A DNA stretch of 64,000 nucleotides from Kitasatospora sp. MMS16-BH015 (GTDB lineage Bacteria; Actinomycetota; Actinomycetes; Streptomycetales; Streptomycetaceae), in contig NZ_CP025394.1 in the NCBI RefSeq assembly GCF_002943525.1, positions 4,650,001 through 4,714,000 of the forward strand, in the 5' to 3' direction. Both the position numbers and the translations under genes were made by a program. Below the pieces are notes generated by a model, which had not been told where the DNA came from, ran no database searches, and saw only the letters and a list, made by a program, of their open reading frames with translations. The first letter of the stretch is position 1. Every line of letters starts with the position of its first letter. Of the stretch, positions 34,829 to 41,953 are shown piece by piece.

Positions 34829-34864
34829 GGTCCCCGCGCCGGTCGCGGGACCGGCGCGGGGACC
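34829..34864 (-). terminator. Attenuator hairpin between peptide and radical SAM genes
   Basis: A perfect 16-bp stem (34829-34844 with 34849-34864, 4-nt loop) starts 7 bp past the peptide stop codon. A partial terminator here would give more precursor transcript than enzyme transcript, as is common in peptide natural-product operons. Confidence 0.7.
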
Positions 34865-34871
34865 CGGTGGA

Positions 34872-35015
34872 TCAGTTCCCGACGCAGGAGCCGTTGTGGG
34901 TGCCGCACGGCTCCACGTACCCGTCGCCCGAGTGGCCGACGACCTCGGGGGTCTCCTCGGTCTCCTCGACGGCCGGCTCGGTCTGCTCGGTGTTCTTGGG
35001 GGCGTTCTCGGACAC
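34872..35015 (-). CDS. Putative RiPP precursor peptide
   Basis: A 47-residue peptide read from GTG 35015, with AGGAGG six nt upstream, the strongest ribosome site in the area. Residues 2-26 form an acidic leader rich in Glu, Thr and Pro (for example EETEETPEVV). The C-terminal part is Gly-rich with two Cys (37 and 44) in EPCGTHNGSCVGN. No export signal is present. The neighbouring radical SAM enzyme, exporter, glycosyltransferase and SARP all run in the same direction, and a hairpin follows the stop codon. I do not recognise the core from a known class. Thioether (sactipeptide or ranthipeptide) or cyclophane crosslinks, then glycosylation, are possible products. Confidence 0.75.
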   Translation of the reverse strand: MSENAPKNTEQTEPAVEETEETPEVVGHSGDGYVEPCGTHNGSCVGN

Positions 35016-35076
35016 GACAGTCCTCCTGCTCGCTACGGACGGAAGCCGGCCGCCACGGGCTTGGCCGACACCGCAG

Positions 35077-35119
35077 ACGCTAGGAGCGGGGGGTTTGCCA
35101 CCGGTACGAGACCGGTACG
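35077..35119 (-). promoter_or_regulatory. Candidate SARP operator and promoter of the peptide cluster
   Basis: On the minus strand CGTACCGGT occurs twice with starts exactly 11 bp apart (35111-35119 and 35100-35108). A TAGCGT hexamer (35077-35082) lies 17 bp further on as a possible -10. SARPs recognise direct repeats in 11-bp phase overlapping the -35 region, so this fits control by the SARP encoded at the end of the cluster. A third repeat in phase is not convincing. Confidence 0.5.
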
Positions 35120-35162
35120 TCACCGAACAGTCCCCTGGTCGGCGCGGGTGGCACCACCCCCG

Positions 35163-35480
35163 TCACCAGCGGCCCGGGAGCCGGGCGGCGCGGGCCAGTG
35201 ACCCGCAGAGGACGGAGGTGGCGGCCCACACCAGGGGCACCGCCCACGGGCTCCACCGCACCAGCGCCAGCGAGACGGCCGCCGAGGCCAGCAGTGCGAC
35301 GGTGACCGGGAGCACGACCTCGCGCCGGTACCGACCCAGCCGCTCGCCGAGGACCTCGTCGACGATCTCGGCGACCCGGTCGTCGATGGCGTCCTCGTAG
35401 TGCACCAGGAACTGCTCGATGTCGTCGGCCCTTCCGGCCGGGCAGGGGTGGCCGGCGGCGCGCGGGTGTCGATCGGTCAT
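35163..35480 (-). CDS. Small two-span membrane protein
   Basis: A 105-residue protein: a hydrophilic, acidic N-terminal half (DDIEQFLVHYEDAIDDRVAE), then two hydrophobic segments (VVLPVTVALLASAAVSLALV and a second, WAVPLVWAATSVL). No known domain recognised. It diverges from the histidine kinase operon across a 210-bp gap with a strong hairpin. The start is ATG 35480. Confidence 0.7.
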   Translation of the reverse strand: MTDRHPRAAGHPCPAGRADDIEQFLVHYEDAIDDRVAEIVDEVLGERLGRYRREVVLPVTVALLASAAVSLALVRWSPWAVPLVWAATSVLCGSLARAARLPGRW

Positions 35481-35609
35481 GCCCCCACGGTGCCGCACCG
35501 CGCGGCGGCGGGTCGGCAGCGTGAACCCACCGGCCGGAGGGGGGTAAACCCTACCCCCGGTCGGTGGGCTCACCTCGCTGCCGGCGGCCGGCCGGGTTGG
35601 GTACCGTCC

Positions 35610-35644
35610 CTAGGGGCTGTCCGGCCGATCCGGACAGCCCCTAG
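35610..35644. promoter_or_regulatory. 15-bp perfect hairpin ahead of the histidine kinase gene
   Basis: CTAGGGGCTGTCCGG (35610-35624) and its exact complement at 35630-35644 enclose a 5-nt loop. The element sits 46 bp before the kinase start and between two divergent genes, so it does not follow any gene end. It could be an attenuator in the kinase leader or a protein-binding site. Confidence 0.5.
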
Positions 35645-35690
35645 TCGAACTGAGGCGCGGACGGTGACCTGGCCGCCGCCCGCACTGCCC

Positions 35691-37025
35691 ATGAGAGCGG
35701 GTCCGAAGCAGTTGACCGAGAACATCGCCGGCCCTGCCCCCGGCATGGCCCGGCCGGACCGCGAGGCGGTGCCGGGCAATCCGCTGCGCGCACTGGCCTC
35801 CCCAGCGCTGTGGCGGGCGTCGATCCACCTGGTGCTCGACGGGCTGGTGGCGCTCGCGGGGCTGGTCGTGCTGGTCGTGCTGGTCGTCGCCGTCTGCCTG
35901 GCGCCGACCGGCCTGGTGGGCCTGCCGCTCACGGTGGTGGCGGGGTGGGCGCTGTTCCGGCTGGCCGCCGTCGAGCGCGCCAGGTTCGCCGTGACCTGCG
36001 GGCTGGAGCTCGACGAGCTGCCGGCGCCGGTCTCCTCCTGGCGGCTGGCCAAGTCGCTGCAGTCGCTCGTCCACAACCTCTGCACCTGGCGGCTGATCGG
36101 CTACTTCGTCCTGCTGATGCCGGTGGCGGTGGTGACCGTGGTCGGAGTCGCGCTGGTCTGGGCCGTGCCGCTGACCCTGGTGCTGCTGCCGGCCTACTAC
36201 CGGGGCCTGCCCGGCGGACAGGCCCAGCTCGGGCCGTTCCTGGTGGATTCCCTGCCCCGGGCGCTGCTGGTCGCGGCGGTGGCGCTGCTGGTCGGTGCGG
36301 TCGTCTCCCCGCTGCTCGTCAGGCTGCTGCTGGCGCTGGACACCGCGCTGGCCGTCGCCCTGCTCTCCCGGCCCCGCGGTCTGGAGCTGGAGCAGCGGGT
36401 CATCGACCTGACGGAGAGCCGGGCCCGGGTGCTGGACGCCGCCGAGGCGGAGCGCAGACGGATCGAGCGGGATCTGCACGACGGCGCCCAGCAGCGGCTG
36501 GTGGCGATGTCGATCACCCTGGGCCGGGTCAGCTCGCGGTTGAAGAAGTCCGGTGACCACGAGACCGGCAAGCTGGTCGAGGAGATCCGGCGGGAAACCC
36601 TCGCCACCATCGCCGAGTTGCGCAACCTGGCCCGCGGCCTGCACCCGCCGGTGCTGACCGACCGCGGCCTGGCGGCCTCGCTCTCCGCCGTCGCCGCGCT
36701 GGCCCCGGTGCCGGTGCGGCTCGACGTCCTGGTGGAGCCGCGCCCCGCCGCCGGCATCGAGGCGGTCGCCTACTTCACGGTGACCGAGGCGCTCACCAAT
36801 GTGGCCAAGCACGCTCGGGCCACCCGGGCTTGGGTGGAGATCCGGCGGGAGGGCTCCCGCCTGGACGTTAGGGTGGGCGACGACGGGCGTGGCGGGGCCG
36901 ACCCCGGGGCCGGCACCGGTCTGACCGGTCTGGCGGACCGCGTCTCCGGGGTGGACGGGCGGTTCCGGATCAGCAGTCCGGTGGGTGGACCGACCGTGAT
37001 CGAGGTGGAACTGCCATGCGGGTAG
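35691..37025 (+). CDS. Sensor histidine kinase (HisKA_3/NarL-type)
   Basis: A 444-residue kinase. The N-terminal sensor module has about four membrane spans (residues 45-235). The dimerisation and phosphoacceptor helix follows (ERRRIERDLHDGAQQRLVAM, His263), then a HATPase domain with EALTNVAKHA (N box) and VGDDGRGGADPGAGTGLTGL (G boxes). It phosphorylates the response regulator encoded next, whose ATG overlaps the kinase stop by 10 bases. ATG 35691 is a reasonable start, though no strong ribosome site marks it. Confidence 0.9.
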   Translation: MRAGPKQLTENIAGPAPGMARPDREAVPGNPLRALASPALWRASIHLVLDGLVALAGLVVLVVLVVAVCLAPTGLVGLPLTVVAGWALFRLAAVERARFAVTCGLELDELPAPVSSWRLAKSLQSLVHNLCTWRLIGYFVLLMPVAVVTVVGVALVWAVPLTLVLLPAYYRGLPGGQAQLGPFLVDSLPRALLVAAVALLVGAVVSPLLVRLLLALDTALAVALLSRPRGLELEQRVIDLTESRARVLDAAEAERRRIERDLHDGAQQRLVAMSITLGRVSSRLKKSGDHETGKLVEEIRRETLATIAELRNLARGLHPPVLTDRGLAASLSAVAALAPVPVRLDVLVEPRPAAGIEAVAYFTVTEALTNVAKHARATRAWVEIRREGSRLDVRVGDDGRGGADPGAGTGLTGLADRVSGVDGRFRISSPVGGPTVIEVELPCG

Positions 37026-37660
37026 TGCTGGCCGAGGACTCCGCGCTGCTGCGCCAGGGCATCGAGCTGCTGCTCAGCGAGCAGGGGATCGAGGTGGTCG
37101 CCGCGGTCGGCGACGGGGAGCAACTCCTGCGCGCGGTGGCCGAGCACCGGCCGGACGCCTGCGTGACGGACGTCCGGATGCCGCCCACCTTCCTGGACGA
37201 GGGCCTGCGCGCCGCACTGGCGGTACGCGCCCGCTGGCCGGAGACCGCCGTGCTGGTGCTCTCCAACTACGTCGAGGAGCGCTACGCCATCGACCTGGTC
37301 AACACCGATGACCACGGGGTCGGTTACCTGCTCAAGGACCGGGTGTCGGACGCCGAGGAGTTCGTGGACGCGCTGCGCCGGGTCGCCGCGGGCGAGACGG
37401 TCCTCGACCCGGAGGTGGTCAAGCAGCTGCTGGCCGGCAGCCGGCAGCGGGACCCGCTGGCCACCCTGACGCCGCGCGAGCGGGAGGTGCTCACGGCCAT
37501 GGCGGGGGGCCGCTCCAACGCCGGGATCGCGGCCGATCTGGTGATCGGCACGGCGGCGGTGGAGAAGTACATCCGCAGCATCTTCGTGAAGTTCGATCTG
37601 CAGCAGGAGGCGGGAGACCACCGCCGCGTGCTCGCCGTGCTGCGCTACCTGGGGGCTTGA
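37016..37660 (+). CDS. NarL/LuxR-type response regulator
   Basis: A 214-residue regulator. The receiver domain has acidic residues EDSA near the N-terminus, the phosphoacceptor Asp52 in DACVTDVRMP and Lys in YLLKDRV. The C-terminal LuxR-type HTH starts LTPREREVLTAMAGGRSNAG and ends with EKYIRSIFVKFDL. Overlapping translation with the kinase gene makes a clear two-component pair. The DUF4097 gene 19 bp downstream is in the same operon. Confidence 0.95.
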   Translation: MRVVLAEDSALLRQGIELLLSEQGIEVVAAVGDGEQLLRAVAEHRPDACVTDVRMPPTFLDEGLRAALAVRARWPETAVLVLSNYVEERYAIDLVNTDDHGVGYLLKDRVSDAEEFVDALRRVAAGETVLDPEVVKQLLAGSRQRDPLATLTPREREVLTAMAGGRSNAGIAADLVIGTAAVEKYIRSIFVKFDLQQEAGDHRRVLAVLRYLGA

Positions 37661-37679
37661 GATCGGTACCACGCCGAGG

Positions 37680-38423
37680 ATGCGCCGCGGCATCCTGCTC
37701 ATCGGGCTGGCCCTCCTCGTCACGGTCGTCGCCCTGGCCGGCTGGGGCGTGGTCGCCCTGCTCCCGGCGCACCACCCGTACCGCGGCGACTGGCACCAGG
37801 ACGCGGCCGGCGCCGGCCGGTTGACGGTCCGGTCCGACGGTCTCGACCTGGCGCTCGGTCAGGGCGGCGCCTCGCAGGTCACGGTGGCCGTGAGCGGCAG
37901 CTACACGGGCCGTGCTCCGCTGGTCTCCGTCGCCCGGTCCGGGCCGGAGGTCACGGTCACCGCCCACTGCTCCGCCGGCTGCTCGGGCCATCTGCAGGTC
38001 ACGGTGCCGGCCGGCCTGGCCGCGCAGGTGAGCGCCGGGGACGCGGGGATCCGGGCGGAGGGCCTGACCGGCCGGCTGGAGCTGACCACCGGGCTGGGCA
38101 GGGTCGAGGTGGACGGGTCGTCCGGCCCGCTGACCGTGCGGAGCACCAACGGCGCGGTGATCCTCGCCGACAGCAGCGCCCCGGAGGCCGAGGTGGTCAG
38201 CACCGACGGCGCGGTCAGCGCCTCCTTCACGGCGGCACCCGCCTCCCTGAAGGTCACCACGGGCTACGGCCGGGTCGACCTCAGGGTGCCGCACGGGGCC
38301 ACCTACCACGTCGACGCGCAGAGCTCCTGGTCGGCGCCGAGCGTCTCGCTGCCGAACACCGCCACGGACGCGCCGCACAGCGTGGTGGTGAGGACCACGC
38401 GCGGAGAGATCACGGTGCACTGA
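37680..38423 (+). CDS. DUF4097-type beta-helix protein, membrane anchored
   Basis: A 247-residue protein with one N-terminal membrane helix (GILLIGLALLVTVVALAGWG) and an extracellular right-handed beta-solenoid of the DUF4097 kind: repeating short strands such as GRLELTTGLGRVEVDG, TVRSTNGAVIL and EVVSTDGAVSAS. Homologues commonly sit beside two-component systems. It may be an output or an accessory sensor for the kinase. It lies 19 bp after the regulator and is followed by a very strong terminator. Confidence 0.85.
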   Translation: MRRGILLIGLALLVTVVALAGWGVVALLPAHHPYRGDWHQDAAGAGRLTVRSDGLDLALGQGGASQVTVAVSGSYTGRAPLVSVARSGPEVTVTAHCSAGCSGHLQVTVPAGLAAQVSAGDAGIRAEGLTGRLELTTGLGRVEVDGSSGPLTVRSTNGAVILADSSAPEAEVVSTDGAVSASFTAAPASLKVTTGYGRVDLRVPHGATYHVDAQSSWSAPSVSLPNTATDAPHSVVVRTTRGEITVH

Positions 38424-38434
38424 GCACGTCCGTG

Positions 38435-38490
38435 CCGCGAACGACGGTGGCGCCCCCGGGATCTCCCGGGGGCGCCACCGTCGTTCGCGG
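38435..38490 (+). terminator. 27-bp perfect terminator stem
   Basis: Positions 38435-38461 pair without mismatch with 38464-38490, 11 bp after the DUF4097 stop codon. It closes the two-component operon. The following 38491-38678 interval holds no gene that I can see. Confidence 0.85.
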
Positions 38491-38678
38491 GCCAGGGGCC
38501 GACCCGGGGGGTTATCCCTACCCCGGTTCGGTGGGCTGGCCGCGTGTCCGGCGCAGGCCGAACTGCGGTTGGCTGGAAGGCAGATGGCAGACGGCCGCTG
38601 CAGGCCGGCGCGGGTACGCCCCCGCAGCGCCGCCGCGGACCACCGCCCCAGGCCGACGACCGATGTTGGAGAAGAACC

Positions 38679-39389
38679 ATGCGCCAAACCTCCTCACCCC
38701 TGCGCGCCCCGTTCGGCAAGGCCGGCGTCTGGGCCCTCGCGGGCGCCTCGGCCGCAGCCGCGGCCGCCGCCTGGTGGGCGACCGACTCCGCGCCGTACCC
38801 CTACGCGCAGCACCGACTGCTCGACCTGCCACTGCCGTTCCTGTCCTGGGAGCGGCTGGCCGAGCAGCTCCGGCCGCTGCCGGGCGAGCGGATGCTGGAG
38901 ATCGGCCCCGGCACCGGGCTGCAGTCGCTCCAGGTGGCGCCTCGGCTCGGCGCCGAAGGCCGGCTGGACATCGTCGACATCCAGCAGGAGATGCTCGACC
39001 ACGTGATGCGGCGGGCCGATGCCACCGGCCTCGACACCATCGTCCCCACCCTGGCCGACGCACGCGAACTCCCCTTCGAGGACGCCACGTTCGACGCCGC
39101 CTACCTGGTCACCGCGCTGGGCGAGATCCCGGACGTGCCCGCCGCCCTGAGCGAGCTGCGCCGGGTGCTCAAGCCGACCGGCCGGCTGGTCGTCGGCGAG
39201 TTCTTCGACCGCCACCAGATCCGTCCGGCGGCCCTGGCCCGGCAGGCCAACGCCGTCGGCCTGCACGTCATCCGGCAGTCCGGACCGGCCCTGTCCTACT
39301 TCGCGCTGCTGCGGCCGTGCACCTCGGGCTCCGAGGGCCGGCCGCAGGCCGGTGCCGCGGACCGGCGTGCGACCACCGTCGACGCCTGA
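38679..39389 (+). CDS. Class I SAM-dependent methyltransferase
   Basis: A 236-residue protein. A hydrophobic N-terminal segment (GVWALAGASAAAAAAAWW) may anchor it in the membrane. The methyltransferase core starts MLEIGPGTGLQSLQVA (motif I), with DIVDIQQEML, DARELPFEDATFDAAYLVTA and LRRVLKPTGRLVVGEF following, as in the Methyltransf_11 family. GGAGAAG upstream supports ATG 38679. The substrate is unknown. It is 19 bp from the next, broken, membrane gene and may form an operon with it. Confidence 0.85.
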   Translation: MRQTSSPLRAPFGKAGVWALAGASAAAAAAAWWATDSAPYPYAQHRLLDLPLPFLSWERLAEQLRPLPGERMLEIGPGTGLQSLQVAPRLGAEGRLDIVDIQQEMLDHVMRRADATGLDTIVPTLADARELPFEDATFDAAYLVTALGEIPDVPAALSELRRVLKPTGRLVVGEFFDRHQIRPAALARQANAVGLHVIRQSGPALSYFALLRPCTSGSEGRPQAGAADRRATTVDA

Positions 39390-39408
39390 CCGGGCCGGGA
39401 GGACCGTC

Positions 39409-40180
39409 GTGAACACTTCCGGTATCCGACGCGCGGCCGAGCGCGAGTGGGGCCCGCTCCACCGCCGGGCGCGCGCCCGGCTGCGGGACAAGGGCCCCGC
39501 CGCACTGCCCGTCACCCTGGCCGCCGGCTGCCTGGTGCTGCTGTTCGCGGCGGTCGACGCGTTACCCGGCGGGGCGGACTTCGTCTCCCGGATCGGTGTG
39601 GTCCGGGCCACCGAGCCGTGGGGCCTCGCGCTGCTGCGCTTCCCGCTCTCGATCTTCGTGCCGGCCCTGGGCCTGCCGGTCTGGGGGGGCGCTGGCCCAG
39701 GTCTTCGTGGTCTTCGCGGTCGCCGAGCTGACTCTCGGCCCGCGGCGCACGCTAGCCGTCGGCTACGCCTGCTCGCTGGTGGGCACCTGCTACGCGCGCT
39801 TCGGGGTCTCCCGCCCGCCCGGCCACCTGCTCCACCTGCCCGCCGCCTTCGCCCAGGTCCGCGACACCGGCCCGTCGGCGGCCGTGATCGGGCTGGGCCT
39901 GCTGGTCAGCTGGCGGTTCGGGGCGCGCTGGACCGCGCTGGGCGTGGTGCTGCTGACGACCGCGATGACCGTACTGGACCCGGAGTTGGCGGGCTACGAG
40001 CACATGGCCGCCCTGGTGACCGCCGCCCTGCTGCTGCTCGCGGACGGGATCGCCCGCAGGCAGGCCGCCCGCAGGTTGACCGCCCGTAGGCAGGCCGCCC
40101 GCGCTGCGCACGGTCACGGATCCCGGTCTCTCGAAGGGGTGGTGGCGGGTGGCGAAGGCGCCGTGCTCGGCGACCGCTAG
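39409..40180 (+). pseudogene. Rhomboid-like multi-pass membrane protein, frameshifted at a G7 run
   Basis: GTG 39409 has GGGAGGA five nt upstream. The frame encodes an amphipathic N-terminus and two membrane spans up to FVPALGLPVWGG. At the G7 run 39683-39689 the coding frame shifts: the other frame continues ALAQVFVVFAVAELTLGPRR and more spans to 40180. With six G the junction reads PVWGALAQVF without a break. Late motifs DTGPSAAVIGLG and YEHMAALVTA resemble the rhomboid Ser (GxS) and His regions. It also has a TTA codon at 39562-39564. It may be a real pseudogene, a phase-variable gene or a sequence error. Confidence 0.7.
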
Positions 40181-40193
40181 GTACGCGAGGAAG

Positions 40194-41441
40194 TCAGTCT
40201 TGGCCGACATCGACCAGCCTCCCGATCGTGGAGCGTTCCGGCGACCCCCACCAGGCCAACCCGAAGGCCCCGAGCACGGCGCCCAGCACCAGCCAGGCCG
40301 TGGTGAGCCCGCCCGCGTCCACCAGCCACCCGGCCAGCAGTGAGAAGCCCGCCTTGGCCGAGCCCGCGACGGCGTTGCGCACCACGCTGAACCGGCCGAC
40401 CCGGCCTTCGGGCGGCGCCTGGTTGGTCAGCACCTGCATCACCATCACGTGCGCCGTCAGCACCGCGGTGGCCACGAGCATGAGCAGCACCACGGCCGGC
40501 CGCCAGTGGAACGCGGCGAAGCAGGCGACCAGCGCGCCGCCCGTGCCGAGCGCGGTGTTCAGGGTCGCCGCTGCGGAGAGCCGTCCGCTGGAGAGAGCCA
40601 TCCCAGCCAGGAACCCGCCGCACATCGAGGTCACGGTCAGCACCGAGTAGAAGAGTCCGGAGCCGGGGGCCACGGCTTGGGCCAGCGGCACCATCAGGGT
40701 CGAGACGAACGGGAGCGCGCCACTGCTGGGGACCGAGTACAGCAGGATCAGCCGCAACCGGCCCGCCGGGTCCTCGAGTTCGACGTCGGTGGGTGTCGGC
40801 CCGGCCACCAGCTGAGCCGTGGGGGCCGGGGTCGCCGCCGTGCCTTCGGGGCGCGTCCTGGCGACCCGCCACACGGCGGCGAGGCTGACCAGGTAGAGCA
40901 CGGCGGCCAGGGTGAAGCACCAGTCGGCCGCGCTGGTGTCGAGCAGCAGGCCGGAGATCCCGCCGCCGACCAGACCGCCGACCAGGGCGAGCGAGGTGGC
41001 GCGCTCCACCAGCCGTACTGCCTCGGAGCGGGCGAAGTGCCGGCGCACGAACCGGCCCACGTAGGCCTTGTTGAGCGTCTTGACCACACTCAGACTGCAC
41101 TGGACCAGCGCGAAGGCTCCGAGCAGCGCGCCCTGGGGCAGGTCGGCCGCCCAGACCAGGGCCAGGGCGGTCGAACCGGCGAAGAGCACCCAGTTGGTGA
41201 GCGAGAGCAGACGCCCCGCGGAGCCGGAATCGGCCTTCTTCCGCAGCACCAGCCCCAGCACCACCCCCGGGAGGTAGGCGGCGGCGTTGACCGCGCCCAC
41301 GATCACCGCGTTGTGGGTGAGCAGGTACGTCGCCCAGAGGATGGCCACCGCCTGGAGCGTCTCGGCGGCGCTGCCGGCCGCGTAGAAGCCGAGCAGCCAG
41401 GAGCCCGCCCGTGATCGGCGGTCGTCCGTCGTCGCCGTCAC
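40194..41441 (-). CDS. MFS exporter coupled to a small peptide gene
   Basis: A 415-residue MFS transporter with about 12 spans. It begins MTATTDDRRSRAGSWLLGFY; a basic loop RKKADSGSAGRLL lies between spans, and the tail ends VDVGQD. The GTG start overlaps the stop of the small gene upstream (GTGA), so the two are translationally coupled. This suggests the transporter handles a product related to that peptide or co-expressed with it. It converges with the broken membrane gene, 13 bp apart. Confidence 0.85.
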   Translation of the reverse strand: MTATTDDRRSRAGSWLLGFYAAGSAAETLQAVAILWATYLLTHNAVIVGAVNAAAYLPGVVLGLVLRKKADSGSAGRLLSLTNWVLFAGSTALALVWAADLPQGALLGAFALVQCSLSVVKTLNKAYVGRFVRRHFARSEAVRLVERATSLALVGGLVGGGISGLLLDTSAADWCFTLAAVLYLVSLAAVWRVARTRPEGTAATPAPTAQLVAGPTPTDVELEDPAGRLRLILLYSVPSSGALPFVSTLMVPLAQAVAPGSGLFYSVLTVTSMCGGFLAGMALSSGRLSAAATLNTALGTGGALVACFAAFHWRPAVVLLMLVATAVLTAHVMVMQVLTNQAPPEGRVGRFSVVRNAVAGSAKAGFSLLAGWLVDAGGLTTAWLVLGAVLGAFGLAWWGSPERSTIGRLVDVGQD

Positions 41442-41614
41442 GCCGCCGCCACCGAGGAGCGCGGCGCCGCCGGCTGATCCGTGCTCAGCCCCTGGAAGAA
41501 CGCCAGGTGCTTGAACTCGCAACCGTTCGACGGCTGCGCAGCACGGGCCAGGTTGCCGGCGGCCCGGACTCCGTCGCCATGGATCTCCTCGGCCACCTCG
41601 ACGCACATGGGCAC
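41438..41614 (-). CDS. Small peptide gene (56-58 residues) coupled to an MFS exporter
   Basis: From GTG 41614 or ATG 41608 the frame encodes MCVEVAEEIHGDGVRAAGNL, then ARAAQPSNGCEFKHLAFFQG and LSTDQPAAPRSSVAAA. Third positions are nearly all G or C, so it looks coding. GAGGGGG lies 4 or 10 nt upstream of the two starts. Its TGA overlaps the GTG of the MFS gene. No domain is recognised. With two Cys and an Ala/Ser/Pro tail it could be a peptide precursor, a signalling peptide or merely a small regulatory protein. No modifying enzyme is adjacent. Confidence 0.55.
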   Translation of the reverse strand: MPMCVEVAEEIHGDGVRAAGNLARAAQPSNGCEFKHLAFFQGLSTDQPAAPRSSVAAA

Positions 41615-41903
41615 CGGACCCCCTCTGTACGTGTCCTCAGGCGCGTCGAGCGCCGACTGGCCGCAGCAGGCCCCCCGGCCTGGCGCCAGGAGCGGCTCGG
41701 CAGCGCGGATTGCGCCGATGCCGTCAGCGCCACGGGTGGGTGGAAGTCGCCGGGCCCGGCTTGTTCGTACGGCAACGTAACCGGCCCCGACAAGATCTGT
41801 CCACGGCCCGAATTCCGCGTCTGTCAGGTCACGGCTTGGCGGGATCCGCAGCCGGCGGCATCGGTCGCCGCACTGGGCCGCGGAGCGCAGGGGACATGGC
41901 GAA
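41615..41903. other. Non-coding interval upstream of the small peptide gene
   Basis: About 290 bp between the peptide gene and the pirin terminator. Frames across it lack coding bias, and an in-frame extension of the small gene uses atypical codons. It presumably holds the promoter of the peptide-MFS pair; I could not fix a box. Confidence 0.4.
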
Positions 41904-41944
41904 GGGCGGGTGGCGGCACCGGTGTCCGGTGCCGCCACCCGCCC
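41904..41944 (-). terminator. 19-bp perfect terminator stem after pirin
   Basis: Positions 41904-41922 pair fully with 41926-41944 (3-nt loop), 9 bp past the pirin stop codon. Confidence 0.8.
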
Positions 41945-41953
41945 TGGGTGGGG

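Noticed and set aside
41438..41938. Extending the small peptide gene upstream to a 166-residue protein
   Set aside because: The extra N-terminal part has poor codon bias and no ribosome site, and crosses the terminator region of pirin.
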